64,000 nt of DNA. It comes from Chamaecrista fasciculata. Taxonomy: Eukaryota; Streptophyta; Magnoliopsida; Fabales; Fabaceae. Under the pieces are notes generated by a model. It saw only the letters and a list, made by a program, of their open reading frames with translations. It ran no database searches and was not told the origin of the DNA. The translations under genes and the position numbers were made by a program. Shown here piece by piece: positions 1-13,900 of this stretch. The stretch's first letter is position 1; the number at the start of each line of letters is the position of its first letter. The DNA is taken from positions 5,696-69,695 of the forward strand of contig QANZ01006359.1 of the NCBI GenBank assembly GCA_003254925.1, written 5' to 3'.

Positions 1-140
1 GTGATAATTTGGTATTGTTTGCTTTTAAACCTTGCACAAAAGTTCCTCGAGAGATCGACTCGGATTGCACCACTATAGTGCATTTTATTCCGGTATTTTG
101 GCCACCTAGCGACGGGTGCGGTCATTATTCCAATGACAAC
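1..140. repeat. Possible retroelement LTR-end remnant
   Basis: The stretch contains 'aagttcctcgagagatcgac' followed by a short GC-richer tail, in sharp contrast with the AT-rich DNA after position 140. The wording resembles the 3' ends of plant LTRs, which often read like 'ccctgtggattcgac'. No coding sequence is visible and the window edge truncates it. This is a pattern-based guess. Confidence 0.3.
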
Positions 141-598
141 TCTTATATTTTATTCTTAATTAAATTTATTTTTTCATAAATAGGTTAAATATATTATTAT
201 TATTTTTTAACATAAAAATTATTTTATTTAATTTTTTTAATAATAAAGTTATCAAAAGTGACATATTTAAAAAAAAAACTCTATGTATATGATAAAATGA
301 TTGAGGCCGGAGAGATATTTTAGTAGTTCAGATGTTTTTAGGAGGTATTGGTTCAGATTCTTAAGAGATATTTTCTCGTTCAAATATTTTTGAATGGAGA
401 TATTAGATAGGATCATAGGATGTTATTTTTTTCTGTTTGTCAATCATGTTTGTTTGAATACCAAAATAACAACCCACTGCGAACTAATTAAGATTTGGAA
501 AATATTTTCAAATCTCTCACTACATATACAGGTCCGCAGCCTGAAGCATCTATAATTAATCAAGATTAAGATTAGGTTAAGTTATATATTTTGAAGCA
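141..598 (+). promoter_or_regulatory. AT-rich upstream region of the LTPG gene
   Basis: This gene-free stretch is very AT-rich with poly-A and poly-T runs. It must contain the promoter and 5' leader of the gene starting at 599. I see no unambiguous TATA box or known operator. The start codon is preceded by an A-rich leader (gaagcaATGGC), a normal plant context. Confidence 0.35.
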
Positions 599-2105
599 AT
601 GGCAAAGTTGTTCGCTTTGGTGTGCGTTTTGGTGACACTTATTGGTGTTTTCAAGACTGCAAATGCAGGCCACCATCACAATCATGCACTAGGGAATCCA
701 CCATTAGCGGCGGTACCAAGTGAAGATTGCGCGACGGTTTTCCATGACTTGACGAAATGCATGTCGTTTCTGGTTTTAGGAAGCAATGAGTCAAAACCAG
801 CAAATTCCTGTTGTCTTGCTTATGAATCCGTCGTGAATGTTAGTGACAAGTGCATTTGCGACGCCATAAATCGGAGTTTTGGAATGGGGATCAATTTTAA
901 CGTCACAAAAATCGTCGCTCTACCTTTTACATGTGACGTCCCTCCATTTCGCCATTTCAAATGTCACAGTGAGTTTTTTTATTCCATCACTCTTTTTATC
1001 TAAATAATTAATGTATTTGGGGCTTTACGTGTTCTAACGACCAGACAAATATGCATATAACATTTAAAATAATTTAAAGTTAAAAATTATATAAAATAAT
1101 TCTTATATTGAAGATAAATAGAGGCAGGATGATGTTGTTGGACAAAACACAATTTTGTATTGATAATACGGATTGAATGCAGTGATTGTGTGTGTGNCCG
1201 GTTGCATATAAAAATTTAAAATTATATAAAAAAGATTCATCTTATTATATCTTAAAATAATAAAAATATATAATCATGAAAAATAATAATTTTTTTAATG
1301 AATATAATCATATATACACGATGTAGGAGAGGTTATGATTTTTGTTGATAGGAGAGAGGTTATGATTTTTGGATGTGATTAATATCTTATACTATACTAT
1401 TATATATATTTTTGAGAGATCAACACCAAAAGACTTCTCAAACGTATATAATAGTATAGATATATGTCACGTTCTTTTTCCATACATATTTAACACAAAT
1501 TAAATGAAATGACAGTTAATGTTTTACCAGCTTCAGCTCTAACTCCAGCCCTGGCCCTTGGCCCAAGCCTAAGCCCAAATGGTCATAGAAGCCCAAGTAC
1601 AGCTCCAATGGTAGTTAATGTTTTACCAACTTCAGCTCCAACTCCCGCCCTGGCCCTAAGCCCAAGCCCAAATGGTCATATAAGCCCAAGTCCAGCTCCA
1701 GTGGCAGTTAATGTTTTATCAGCTTTAGCTCCAACTCCATCCTTAGCCCTAGGCCCAAGCCCAAATGGTCATAAAAGCCCAAGTCCAGCTCCAGTGGCAG
1801 TTAATGTTTTACCAGCTTCAGCTTCAACTCCAGCCCTGACCCTAGGCCCAAGCCCAAATGGTCATAGAAGCCCAAGTCCAGCTCCAGTGGCAATTAATGT
1901 TTTACCAGCTTCAGCTTCAGCTTCAACTCCAGCCATGGCCCTAGGCCCAAGCCCAAGTCCAAATGGTCATAGAAGCCCAAGTCCATCTCCGGTGGCAATT
2001 ACAGAAGATTCTCCTACTCCTTCCACAACTCATTCCAATTCTATTTCCTTCATAGTTATCTCCACTAGTATGCTTCTTATTTTTGTCTTTCATTTCCTCG
2101 TTTAG
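599..2105 (+). CDS. GPI-anchored non-specific lipid-transfer protein with Pro-rich repeat tail
   Basis: Reconstructed as join(599..968,1516..2105), 319 aa. Residues 1-23 are a signal peptide. Eight cysteines (C44, C54, C71, C72, C85, C87, C112, C122) give the 8-Cys pattern C-X9-C-X16-CC-X12-CXC-X24-C-X9-C of plant lipid-transfer proteins. Exon 1 ends one base into a codon at a gtgag donor. Exon 2 starts after tgacag and restores frame, reading straight into five ~31-35 residue repeats rich in AP/SP/TP dipeptides, likely hydroxyproline-arabinogalactan sites. The last ~22 residues are hydrophobic, a GPI-anchor signal. Known family role: binds lipids at the outer plasma membrane or cell wall and supports cuticle or suberin lipid export, or a xylogen-like function. 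The long repeated tail is unusual. An N lies in the intron (1197). The splice join is inferred. Confidence 0.85.
1516..2006 (+). repeat. In-frame tandem repeat in LTPG exon 2 (5 units)
   Basis: Five consecutive units of roughly 93-105 bp each encode variants of V/I-NVLPxSAxTPALALGPS, then PNGHxSPSPAPV. Units differ by point changes and by in-frame insertion of SP or SA dipeptides (units 1 and 5 are longer). All stay in frame, so the array is maintained as coding sequence. It forms the extended arabinogalactan-like domain of the protein. Confidence 0.85.
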
Positions 2106-5100
2106 GGATCTTATTCAATCTTTGTTGTTCTTCACTTTATTTTAGGAATTGGTTAGAGTGTTAGTATGTTTTTTTACTTTCTGTTTAGATCAGTTTTTTT
2201 TTCTTTGATTCGTTGCTCATGTTTATGAACAATAGGAGTATTATCGTTTCAGCTCATTGTGTCTGTGACTCTTCTCTGTTATAATAAGGTTAAAAGTTTC
2301 ATCAATCCTTATATTCTAAGAACTAAACATTTTTGTTTCAAATTAGAGATTAGGAAAGACCATTAGCGGACAATGATTTCCATCTTTTTCATATGGAGGA
2401 GCCCAGTAAGCCATGGGGTTTTTTTTGGGTCAATATTAATGGGTTAGACTTGTCTACATGTTCTTTTTGTTTGAAAAGTAGACTTGTCTATATTTGAAAG
2501 GTTCGTGGGCTAAAAATCACTCATCATCGATCAAAGAGGCCCAATATCTAGGTTGTTAGCAACTAAGCATATTTCTATAAAATATACAACTTTCCTCCTG
2601 AAAAAGTAAAACTTTTAGCCCAAAACAATAGAAAAATCTCACTTGAGGCTAGAACGAGCGCCGATTGAAAAAGACTCTCGTTCGTCGTTTTTCTTAAGAA
2701 AATGAAAATAAAAAATTGAAAGGCATCCAAATAGAAAAAGTCAGTCTTTTAAATAGCTAGACATATAAAAATAAATTACTAAACGTAGAGAGATAAGATC
2801 AGTAAACGGTTAAGATCAATCCACGGTTAAGATCAATATCATATGAAATCAGCCTTCAACGAAAAAAAAGATCAACATGATATTTTGACCTAAAATTTAA
2901 AATATGCGACAGTGAAAACGGCTGAGGTAGCTAACACATGACCTCTAAAATAATGTATAACTAAATAAAATTTGATGATCAATTGAAAAAAATGACAATC
3001 GAAGGGAAAATGCCCAAGGTAAGTGGATGAAAGGGTTTGCTTGTTTTCTTGATTATGGGTTGTGGCAAAATGATTCAATTTAACTCTGTTTCTCAATACT
3101 TAATAGCCTCAAAAGTATTTATCAAAAAGAAATTTTGTAATTATAATTTGTCGCATTTAAATTTAAAATGAATGGAGATATAATCTCAGACAAAAAAAGA
3201 AGATATAATCACATTCAATATTTTTAGAACAAATTTGAAAAACTATAAAAATATGTAAGACCAATTTAAAATAAATGAAATATACAAAATTAATTTAAAA
3301 TGTGTCATAAACTCATAGGGACTAATTTGAGGTTATGACCTTTAATAAGTGCAAAATTAGAGTAAGAGCCGACTTTGGGGTGGGTAGGTGTACCAACTTC
3401 TTTTGAGACTTAATAAATTGATTAAAGAAGAAAATAATAATAATAAAAAAGAGTGACAAATTGATGAGGTGTTTCGTTTTGGTCCACGATGGCCGAGTCC
3501 AATATGACTTTGGGGCCGTATGTTTTCAACTTCAATTTTTCCATTTCCTTGTACCATCTTTTTATTGTTGTTATCAATCATTTATATCTTTACTTATTAG
3601 TTTTTATAAAAAAATATAGCAATTTAATGAAACAGCAAAAGAAGAGCAATTGATAGAAGTCATAGAACATTTGAATCAACATTGCATGCTCTAATAAATA
3701 TATATACTAGAAAAAAACAGTATGCGCACATTTTTCTAATAGTTTTAACTTTTAATATTGCACTTGTTCACTCGATCACAATAATTCTGTGCTTCGGTAA
3801 GTTAATATCAACCTTACAAATAATTCAGTTTATTTAAAATGAAAGGAATATTCTTTAATTTGTATATAATAAATAATTCATAATTCGTCTATAAGATTTA
3901 TGAAACATTTAAATATTGAGAAAATAAATCATGCATCATTAACCTTCTTAACGATGTAACTGGATGCTTATTATAATTTGAAACATACTTTTATTTAGAC
4001 CTTATTTTTAAATTTTAATGTTGATAGATTGAAGAAATGATTAGTCATGTAACACAATTTTAAAAATCAATATACAAATAATAACTAGTTTTGGCATCCA
4101 AAAAAATCTAAGTAATTTAGAACAAATTATAAAACAGTTAAATGTCAGAGATTAATTAACATTCTACAATAAAAATGAATTCCGCGGCATTAAAATAAGT
4201 TAAGATCAACCTTGCACGATTTACATGTTTATTTAACACTTCTTTCATTGAATAATCCATAATATTCCATTGCCTTCTCCCATTGTAAGTAAAATCTTGA
4301 CACCAGTAGTTATATACATAAATATATATTAATATTACAAACTTATTTAAAAAATCTTAATTTTTTGCCCAATTGCAATCATTTTCGTTTTAGATACAAT
4401 ACCAATGTATGACATCTGTAGTTTTTGTTAAACTATTAAGTTATATACAACTTTTGCTTATCCACTATTTGGATTGAATGTTTGAACAAAACAACTGTTT
4501 CTTGCTTTCTTTATATATTCAATTCGTTAACAATATGATGCTAAGTTGCTAACTAGTTGTTATATTACTCTTTTTAGAACTGGAAGAGGCAGTCTCCTGT
4601 AATTTTATATGCCAATAATTTAGACTTTGCAAAAGAATAAAATAAACTAATAAATGAGTAATTGAGAAATTTTTTTGTTGTATTAATTAATGAATGTTGC
4701 ATTTAATTTGACTGAGGCGAGTTGACTACCCATCTATATGGCAAATCAATTTATTCTTATTCAGTCATTCTTTTTGAGTTGGTGCAATATTTTATTCCCA
4801 TTCTCTTGTATTGTCCTGCATATATGTTATGCTGGTCAGTGGTCAACGACTTATTGGAGGAAGATGAAAGGTGAGAGTTTTCCTTATAAGACACCTTAAT
4901 TTGTCTAGTACATATATTTTGTCTTTTTTACTTGTTATTTTCTCTCTCTAAACCGAGGGAATTGTACTAGACAGCATTACATCAGAAAGGATCACTTTGT
5001 AATTTCTGGCCAAAAAAAGGAGATCACTTTGTAATAAACTCGTGGCTGCATGTGATATGCTCATGTTCATGTAGTCATATATGTTATACTGGAAGGCATG

Positions 5101-6700
5101 CGTGTTTCCTCGGAATCTGCTTCTACTCCCATCATATAGCAAGTACATTTTTATGCCTGTGTTAACTTGTACACGAATTAATTCATGAATATAATGGCTA
5201 ATTGGGTATGAATGGACAATTGAGAGATGATATATAAAAAGTCTTTAACTCACTCCAAAAGAGTTCTGAAAAGGGAAGGTTACCTCATTATATATATAAA
5301 ATTAGAAGGTCATTTAATCAAGCAATGTGGGACTTCAACACGTCCTCTTCACGTTCGACATAGGAGCGTGAAGCCAATAGGTTATTCTCAAAGCAGTCTA
5401 CAATAAGGCTCATATATCCACACATGTCTAAACTTGACTTTGATATCATATAAAAAGAACTAATTCACTCCAAAAGAACTTTCAAAGTGAGAGAGTTATC
5501 TCATTATATATATAGAATTAGAAGGTCATTTAACCAAGTAATGTAAGACAACAAAATAGAGAATGAAGTGAGACTCTAATTAATTTTTGTCTCGTCTCTC
5601 CCCAATTTGTTGGTCAATCAAGCTTGTCAAAACTTTCTGCTAAAGAATGATTTGTCTTTTTGGTTAATTGCTGTTCTTCGCATAACATAATAATTAAATT
5701 AGAGCCACACCTTTAACATGGGCACAGCATACCAAATTGGAACCAGTCATCGGGGTATTATTACCTATTACTACCACTCACCAACCACGTTGGATAACCT
5801 CGCTAATTGCAAAACGCCTCCACAATAATATACTGAATTTTCCAAAAAGCGTATACGGTAGGTGGTATACTATGCGTTCGTTCTTAACTACCTCGCAAAG
5901 TGTTGCCCCTTGATCATAGTAGCACCATGGTTAAGATTAAGAGTTAAGACTAGAAGTCTCATTACGTTAATTCGTTATTAACTTATTAATAATGTAATGA
6001 TGTAATGCTACGGTAATCGTACAAAAAAGTAAAAAACTCAGTCTCACCAAGATTAAACTGTCTGCGCCAAAATCCAATCATCATTTTTTTTTCTTTTTAT
6101 ATTATTCGATAAAGTTTGGCTGTTTGTCCTTTTGTGTCTCTCATGGTCCCACTTCTGAGTTCACTCACGATCCTAATTTCTAACTCTCAACCAGAACGAA
6201 CCCATCCCCGCGCAAAAATTAATGTCACCCATGTAATTAATTAAAGGAAGAAAAAAAATCAATCTGCAATTAATCCCCCATCCCTTGTCCCATTGGGGAT
6301 CAAATGCAAATAATATATATTAATCAACGATCAATCTATACATCTATATAATAATAAAGAAATAAGAAAAAAAAGGTTACTTTAAGGATGGTGGTAGGTT
6401 GATTGAATTATCTATCATATATTGGAAGTGTTAGCTTCCATATTTGACTCATACTCATACATCTACTAGTGAGGAAGGAGAAGGGTTGGTGGACTACATC
6501 ACCCAACTCACTCTTGGTCAATTATACACCCATCATTCATGGCTGCTACCCCATTTTTTTTTAAGTCTAAAAATAATTAAAAATCTGATCTTTCTTTCAT
6601 TGAACCCACCTTCCCTTTACCTGAATTAGGATTAGAGGAGATTAATCAAGTGGTAGGCGCAGTAAGTAGTGAGAGAAAGAGAAGACGAAAAAAGGATTTA
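2106..6700. other. Intergenic AT-rich DNA, no gene recognised
   Basis: About 4.6 kb between LTPG and the ACC1 promoter. Reading frames are short and AT-biased without recognisable protein motifs. The first ~200 bases are the LTPG 3' untranslated region. The only internal structure noted is an imperfect direct duplication around 5.25-5.55 kb, listed separately. Confidence 0.5.
5245..5555. repeat. Imperfect direct repeat pair (~90 bp, ~210 bp apart)
   Basis: Two copies of a motif running from 'taactcactccaaaagagtt' through 'ctcattatatatata' to 'agaaggtcatttaa' lie at about 5248-5335 and 5458-5550. Between them is 'gtgggacttcaacacgtcc' and a 'gatatcata' phrase, wording common in degraded plant retroelement-derived intergenic repeats. 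No coding content is visible. Confidence 0.5.
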
Positions 6701-6899
6701 AGGGTGCTTCGGTTTCATTGTGTGTGTGTGTTGAATGAATGATGAGAGATTGAGAAAGTTGGGGGTAGCTGGGAACAACCTACTACTACTGAAAGAGGCA
6801 AAGGCGGTGTCGTTAGGAGCAGATACCACGTGCTTCTCTCATAAAAGAAGCCGTTAAAGCTTAAACAAACCCATCCATCATCAATAATTCCCCTTTCTT

Positions 6900-7979
6900 C
6901 TTCATCCACATCTTCAACCTAACCCAAACCTACCTCTCTGCAATTCCTATAACTAATTCTTTCTTTCTCTCTGGGTTGTGCATGATCATCATCGATCACC
7001 TTTACATGCACTAACCCACAAGTCACAATCACAATCACATTCTATTGCTACCCCCTTTCTTTTATTTATTTATAATTCCCTTTCTGAAGAATCCCAATTG
7101 CTATTCAAGCATCAATCAATTTTGATTACCTCTTCCGTCTCCGTCCCCAAGGTCTGTGATCCATATATCCCTTTTTCTTACTCCTTCTCAATTGGGTGCT
7201 TCTTCTGTTTTGATCGATTTCTACGTTTATTGTTGACTGACTTTCCAAGTGTAATTTAGTAGGTTTAGTGTTCATGATGGAGACAACCTTTTTCGCCAAT
7301 TCTCTGCAATTGGTTTCGGAACCTCTAATATTTATTTATTTACCTTTTTGCGACATGGTTGACTTGTTTTGAGTAGTGATTTTTAGATTGAAATGGCGTG
7401 CTTATCATTGCCTGCTGCCCCTTTTGTTTTACTTTTTCCCATCTTTGTTGTTGGTAATCAATGTTTGCGCGATGCTGCATCTGAGACTGAGACTGAACTA
7501 CAAAGCTATGTTTGGTAGCTCTTATCTAGACTTATAACCCTGATGTTATTGGATGAATGGGAACGTTGATTGTTCGTATAGATTTAACCCATGTTCGCCA
7601 AGACGAGTTCATCTTAGACGTACAGTTCTTAAATATGCTAAATTGGAACTTCTAAGGAAGTCCAGATATGGTTGACCAAACTGAACCTAAGTGATATACT
7701 TTTAGCCCGTGTTTCTTTTACTTCAGTACAGTCTTGGCATTAAAAGAAGTTTATTGTTCTATCTGAAGTGTTATTTTATTCAAGATGCTTGCCTGTGAAG
7801 GCCTGGTCAAGAATAATTAGAACAACGTTCTATAAATGTTTCCCAGGATTCTGTTAATTAAGAAATGATATGAAAGCTGATTCAAAAAACTAAATGCCAA
7901 ATTCTGATTGAATTTTGAATGTGCGGAGTTGCTGATTATCTGTTTTCTTTCATTTTTTGGGCTGTGCAGAAGGAGAAAA
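6900..7979 (+). promoter_or_regulatory. ACC1 leader with probable 5'UTR intron
   Basis: From about 6.9 kb the sequence becomes C/T-rich (cctacctctctgc, tttctttctctctgggt), typical of a plant transcription start and leader. A probable first noncoding exon ends near 7150 (ccaag|gtctgtg). The acceptor is ctgtgcag at about 7971, only nine bases before the start codon at 7980. The intervening ~820 bases hold no convincing coding sequence. A leader intron is common in plant housekeeping genes. The exact transcription start is not visible. Confidence 0.5.
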
Positions 7980-10900
7980 ATGGCGAGTGTTGGTCATGGA
8001 AATGGATACATAAATGGTGTAGCACCAAATAGACACCCTGCTACAATATCTGAAGTAGATGAGTTCTGCCATGCCCTCGGCGGAAAGAAGCCAATTCATA
8101 GCATACTAATTGCAAACAATGGAATGGCAGCAGTCAAGTTTATTCGTAGTGTTAGGACATGGGCCTATGAGACATTTGGCACAGAGAAGGCTATCTTGTT
8201 GGTAGCCATGGCTACTCCAGAGGACATGAGAATCAATGCAGAACACATCAGAATGGCTGATCAATTTGTTGAAGTTCCCGGTGGGACCAATAACAATAAC
8301 TATGCCAATGTCCAACTTATTGTAGAGGTGTGTACACAAGACAATCAGTACTTGGAGTATATTTATATTAGTTTTCCCTTTTAAAGAAGTTATGAATTCT
8401 ACTTGGCTGATAAATCTAATTTTGAACTCGAAGTTTCAATAAAGTAGGAATGGACTATTTTCAAGGCTACTTCCAAATAAATTTGATAAAAATTTGCTGC
8501 AGCTTATTCTTGTCTTTTTATTGATTTCAATTATAAATTTAGTAATGATTCTTGTGAAACTGTCGTTGTACATCTTCTAAGTCATGCTAATAATAAGTAT
8601 GCAATGCACTTTCCAGGTGGCTGAGATTACTCATGTTGATGCAGTGTGGCCTGGTTGGGGCCATGCATCAGAGAATCCTGAGCTGCCAGATGCATTAAAT
8701 GCAAAAGGAATTGTGTTTCTTGGACCTCCTTCAGTATCTATGGCAGCATTGGGAGATAAAATTGGTTCGTCATTGATTGCTCAAGCAGCACAAGTGCCAA
8801 CCCTTCCATGGAGTGGTTCTCATGTAAATTTCAATCTTCAGCAACAGTGTTTTTACTTCTGTTGGGGTATCCCAAATTATGACTTTAGGTTTCTTCTTAC
8901 AGGTAAAGATGCCTCCTGATAGTTGCTTAATTACTATTCCTGAGGACATATACCGGGAAGCATGTGTTTATACAACAGAGGAAGCTATTGCAAGTTGTCA
9001 AGTTGTAGGTTACCCTGCAATGATCAAGGCATCCTGGGGTGGTGGTGGTAAAGGCATAAGAAAGGTTTGTTTCGTTTGGAAGCAGGACTTTAGCATTAAG
9101 ACAACTTAATAGTATTAGTATTTGTGCTGTTGACTTTTGCCAACTAATTTTGTTTTCCATGGGTACGCAAGTTATCTTTAATCAGAAAAATATGTAGTTA
9201 ACTACTGAAAACTCTGGGTCAACCCTTTACATGTTTGAATTATTTGATTGAGTCTTTAAACTAAGTGCTACGTGAATATTGTAGGTTCACAATGATGATG
9301 AGGTTAGGGCATTATTCAAGCAAGTTCAAGGAGAAGTTCCTGGCTCACCTATATTTATAATGAAGGTGGCATCCCAGGTATGATCCTTACCAGTACCCTC
9401 ATTGGAGCAACAATGGTTCTTGGAGTCTTGATCATATTCTGATGACACTTTTGTTTTTAATCAGAGCCGACATTTAGAAGTCCAGCTACTTTGTGATCAG
9501 TATGGAAACGTTGCTGCTTTGCATAGCCGTGATTGCAGTGTTCAAAGGAGGCACCAAAAGGTGTGATTATCTTTCTAGTTTTGCACCAAATCCTCATAAT
9601 TAAACAAATCTCATAACTTTTCTAATCAAATATTTGTAAACAGATTATTGAGGAAGGACCAATTACTGTAGCTCCTCCGCATACGGTGAAACAACTGGAA
9701 CAGGCAGCTAGAAGATTGGCCAAAAGTGTAAATTATGTTGGTGCAGCTACAGTGGAGTATTTATTCAGTATGGAAACTGGCGAGTATTACTTCTTGGAGC
9801 TGAACCCCCGTTTACAGGTATTGTAATATGAAATTAGTTTTGGTCTACATCATGCTTACTGTTTCTGTCTTATGATTTGATTTTTTCTCCTTTTGAATTT
9901 TGTTTGCTATTGGTATTTCATTACTATGTAAGTCGATATCTCTACTTATGAACTATCTATATAAGCATAATGTATTCTCTTTTAGAAGCCTTGCCAAGCT
10001 GTACTTTTTTCCTGTTCAGGACTATATTTCCATCAGTGTGACTAATTCTTCAATTAATTTCTTCATAGGTTGAACATCCTGTTACTGAATGGATAGCAGA
10101 GGTAAATCTGCCAGCAGCTCAGGTTGCTGTTGGGATGGGTATCCCACTTTGGCAAATTCCTGGTAAATTTAAGATATAAGTATATTATTTCTTTGCTTCC
10201 TTGTTGTTTGCTCATTGACTTGATGTGCCAAAATTTCCTTATATTTCTCTTGTTTTAACAGAGATAAGGCGATTCTATGGGGAGGAACATGGTGGGAATT
10301 ATGATGCTTGGAGGAAAACATCAGTTTTAGCTACCCCTTTTGATTTTGACAAAGCACAATCCACAAAGCCAAAAGGTCATTGTGTGGCTGTGCGAGTGAC
10401 AAGTGAGGACCCTGATGATGGTTTTAAGCCTACAAGTGGAAAAGTGCAGGTTTGCTGCTAAGTCCATCAACAATAACATTTGTTATTTGTTTCCACTTCC
10501 CATCCCATCTCTTGTGCTGAGTTGCATTATTTTGTGCAGGAGCTGAGCTTTAAAAGTAAGCCCAATGTGTGGGCATACTTCTCTGTTAAGGTAAGTAATC
10601 ATTTTCTTTTATATATGGGTGTAACTTCAGTTATTTGTCTAAGGGCTAAAAGTTGTTTGGTTTTATACATTTGCAGTCTGGAGGAGGAATTCATGAATTC
10701 TCAGATTCTCAGTTTGGTAAGTATTAACTGTTACTTACACAGTTCTTTCAGAAGTTCAAATAGAGAATGAACTAAATAATAAGAAATGAAATAGATACTC
10801 TTAATATAATTCATCTCATATTAATTAATATGAGATGAATTATATTTAAGTGCTTAATGTACCCATGACAAACGTGCCTAGTTTTGCCTGTTTAACCCCA

Positions 10901-13900
10901 AAGTTTCTTAAAGCTACTGCTTGTTATTTATGTATACAAGTCGTCTTCGTAACTTAGTTTCAACAAACTCCTTATCTTCTTATCTTGTACATCAGGGCAT
11001 GTTTTTGCATTTGGAGAATCTAGGGCTTTAGCTATTGCAAATATGGTTCTTGGGCTGAAGGAGGTTCAAATTCGGGGAGAAATTCGTACCAATGTTGATT
11101 ATACCATTGACCTTTTAAATGTAAAGTACTCGCACGCTGACAACTTATTTTATATGAAATTTTTAGAAATGAAGATATAAAATTATTACAATATTTGATC
11201 ACAGGCCTCAGACTACAGAGATAACAAAATCCACACTGGATGGCTGGACAGTAGAATAGCAATGAGGGTTAGAGCAGAAAGGCCTCCTTGGTATCTTTCT
11301 GTTGTTGGAGGGGCACTCTATGTAAGCAGACTTTTTTTTCCCCTTCCTCCTGTAACTTCTACATGGTGGAGTATGTGACCCATGCATCTTCTAATTAATG
11401 CAGAAAGCTTCTGCTAGCAGTGCTGCATTGGTTTCAGACTATGTTGGCTATCTTGAAAAGGGACAAATCCCTCCCAAGGTATAGAATATAGTTGGGAGAA
11501 ACTTCTACCTTATACCTTTTATTTAAGTCCCTTATTTCCTAGTGGTACTGATTTTATTCAATGATGATCCCAGCACATATCTCTTGTCCACTCTCAAGTG
11601 TCCTTGAACATTGAAGGAAGCAAATATACGGTACGTGTTGTTGTTAATATCAATTTGATGTAACATTTTGTGTAATTTTATGACTTATTGGAGAATTATG
11701 CCAGCATAGCTACTGTACATACTGATCAGTGTCATTAAAATCTTGTAAAACAATTTACAGATTGCCATGGTAAGAGGAGGACCAGGAAGTTATAGATTGA
11801 GAATGAATGAATCAGAGATAGAAGCAGAGATACATACTTTACGTGATGGAGGTTTGCTAATGCAGGCAAGTGTCGCTATCTAAACTAACTTTTGAGTATG
11901 CATGTGCGTATGTCTCTGTCCTCGAAATCTTAACTGGGAGCTCCACTTATTGCAGTTGGATGGAAACAGTCATGTGATATATGCAGAGGAAGAAGCAGCT
12001 GGAACTCGCCTTCTAATAGATGGAAGAACTTGCCTGCTTCAGGTTAAATGAGTTCATTTTTGTCCTAAAAGCTCTACACTTTTGGGGGAGCTGAAACAAG
12101 CTTCTAAATCTTGTCTCTACGCAGAATGATCATGATCCATCAAAATTAATTGCTGAGACCCCATGCAAGCTTCTGAGGTATTTAGTTACTGATGGAAGTC
12201 ATATTGATGCGGATGCACCATATGCCGAAGTTGAGGTCATGAAGATGTGTATGCCTCTTCTTTCACCTGCTGCTGGGGTTATTCATTTTAAGATGTCTGA
12301 AGGTCAAGCGATGCAGGTAGTTACTTGTCCCTCATAAAAGAAGATGTGTGATCTAATTAACCCACTGCTTAACAAAGCATTTTCTTTTCTAGGCTGGTGA
12401 ACTTATAGCAGGGCTCGATTTAGATGACCCTTCAGCTGTAAGAAAAGCAGAGCCTTTCCATGGGAGCTTCCCAGTCTTGGGTCCTCCTACTGCAATTTCT
12501 GGTAAAGTTCATCAGAAATGCGCTGCAAGTTTAAATGCAGCACGTATGATTCTTGCTGGCTATGAGCATAATATTGAGGAAGTGAGTAGTTTCTTTGCGC
12601 TGTGTTAACACTGTAATTTGACTTTAGTGTGTATTTATAACTTATAATTATTCATCCATCTTGGGTTTTCTGACTCTTGCCTTGTATTATTAATCTCAGT
12701 ATTTTGTATGCTTGCCTTGTTCATGAATTTGACACCTATCTCAGGTTATGCAAAATCTCCTCTATTGCCTAGATAGTCCTGAATTGCCCTTCCTACAATG
12801 GCAAGAGTGCTTCGCTGTTCTGGCAACTCGTCTTCCCAAAGATCTCAAAAATGAGGTAAGGAGTTCACACTTCTGGATTTACCATCTGGCTTAATATCTA
12901 AGGTAAGATCTCACCTGACCTTGAACTATGTTATTTGTCAGTTGGAATCAAAATACAAGGAGTTTGAGATGATTCCAAGATCCCAAAATGTTGACTTCCC
13001 TGCTAAACTATTGAAGGGAATCCTTGATGTGAGCTCCCTTTATTATTAATTTTTTTAAAAAGAATTCATTCTGTTTTCCCCTCTACACCGTGAACAAATT
13101 CATGAGGTGCGTTTTACAATGCAGGCCCATCTTTCCTCTTGTCCTGAAAAAGAAAAAGGAGCCCAAGAAAGGCTTGTTGAACCTCTGATGAGTCTGGTGA
13201 AGTCTTATGAGGGGGGACGAGAGAGCCATGCCCGGATAATTGTTCAATCCCTTTTTGAAGAGTATCTTTCTGTTGAAGAACTATTTAGTGATAACATACA
13301 GGTTGGTTTGATTACTTGACTCTTACTTCTGACATATATAAGGAATATAATCAGTTATGAACTTAACTGAGCTACATGGACAATAGTTGATAAATCTGAT
13401 TGTTGTTTATGCATGTGCTTATCTAATCCTTTTAGGTTTTATCCCAACCATACTTGTCTTCCTGGGTAAAAGTAAAAGAATCTGCGATAATTGATGTTGA
13501 AATGTCGTGAATAAATTAATAAACTGTTAGCTACGAGTTTTGAATGTATTTCTAGCTTATTTCAGACTCAATTTTGACTTACTTCCTTAGAATTTGGTGG
13601 ACATTTCCTTGTTTTATATAATCAATCCAATTTCTCTGGTTTTTAGTATTTTTGGCAAAATTGAATCAACACATTTTAGGATTATTCATCTGCCCTTTTC
13701 ACGTTGATACCGGCCAATGTGTAATATTACAGCGGAGCCTTAAATCATTAAATTATTGAAAAAGGCCTCCCTTAATATATAGTCTTCAGAATATTCATAA
13801 TCATTTTCCCCCTATATCCAGGCTGATGTAATTGAACGCCTCCGTCTTCAGCATAAGAAAGATATGTTGAAGATTGTGGATATAGTGCTCTCTCACCAGG

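Noticed and set aside
7908-7979. Upstream in-frame Met for ACC1
   Set aside because: It lies before the leader-intron acceptor at about 7971, so it would be spliced out; the start at 7980 matches the family N-terminus.
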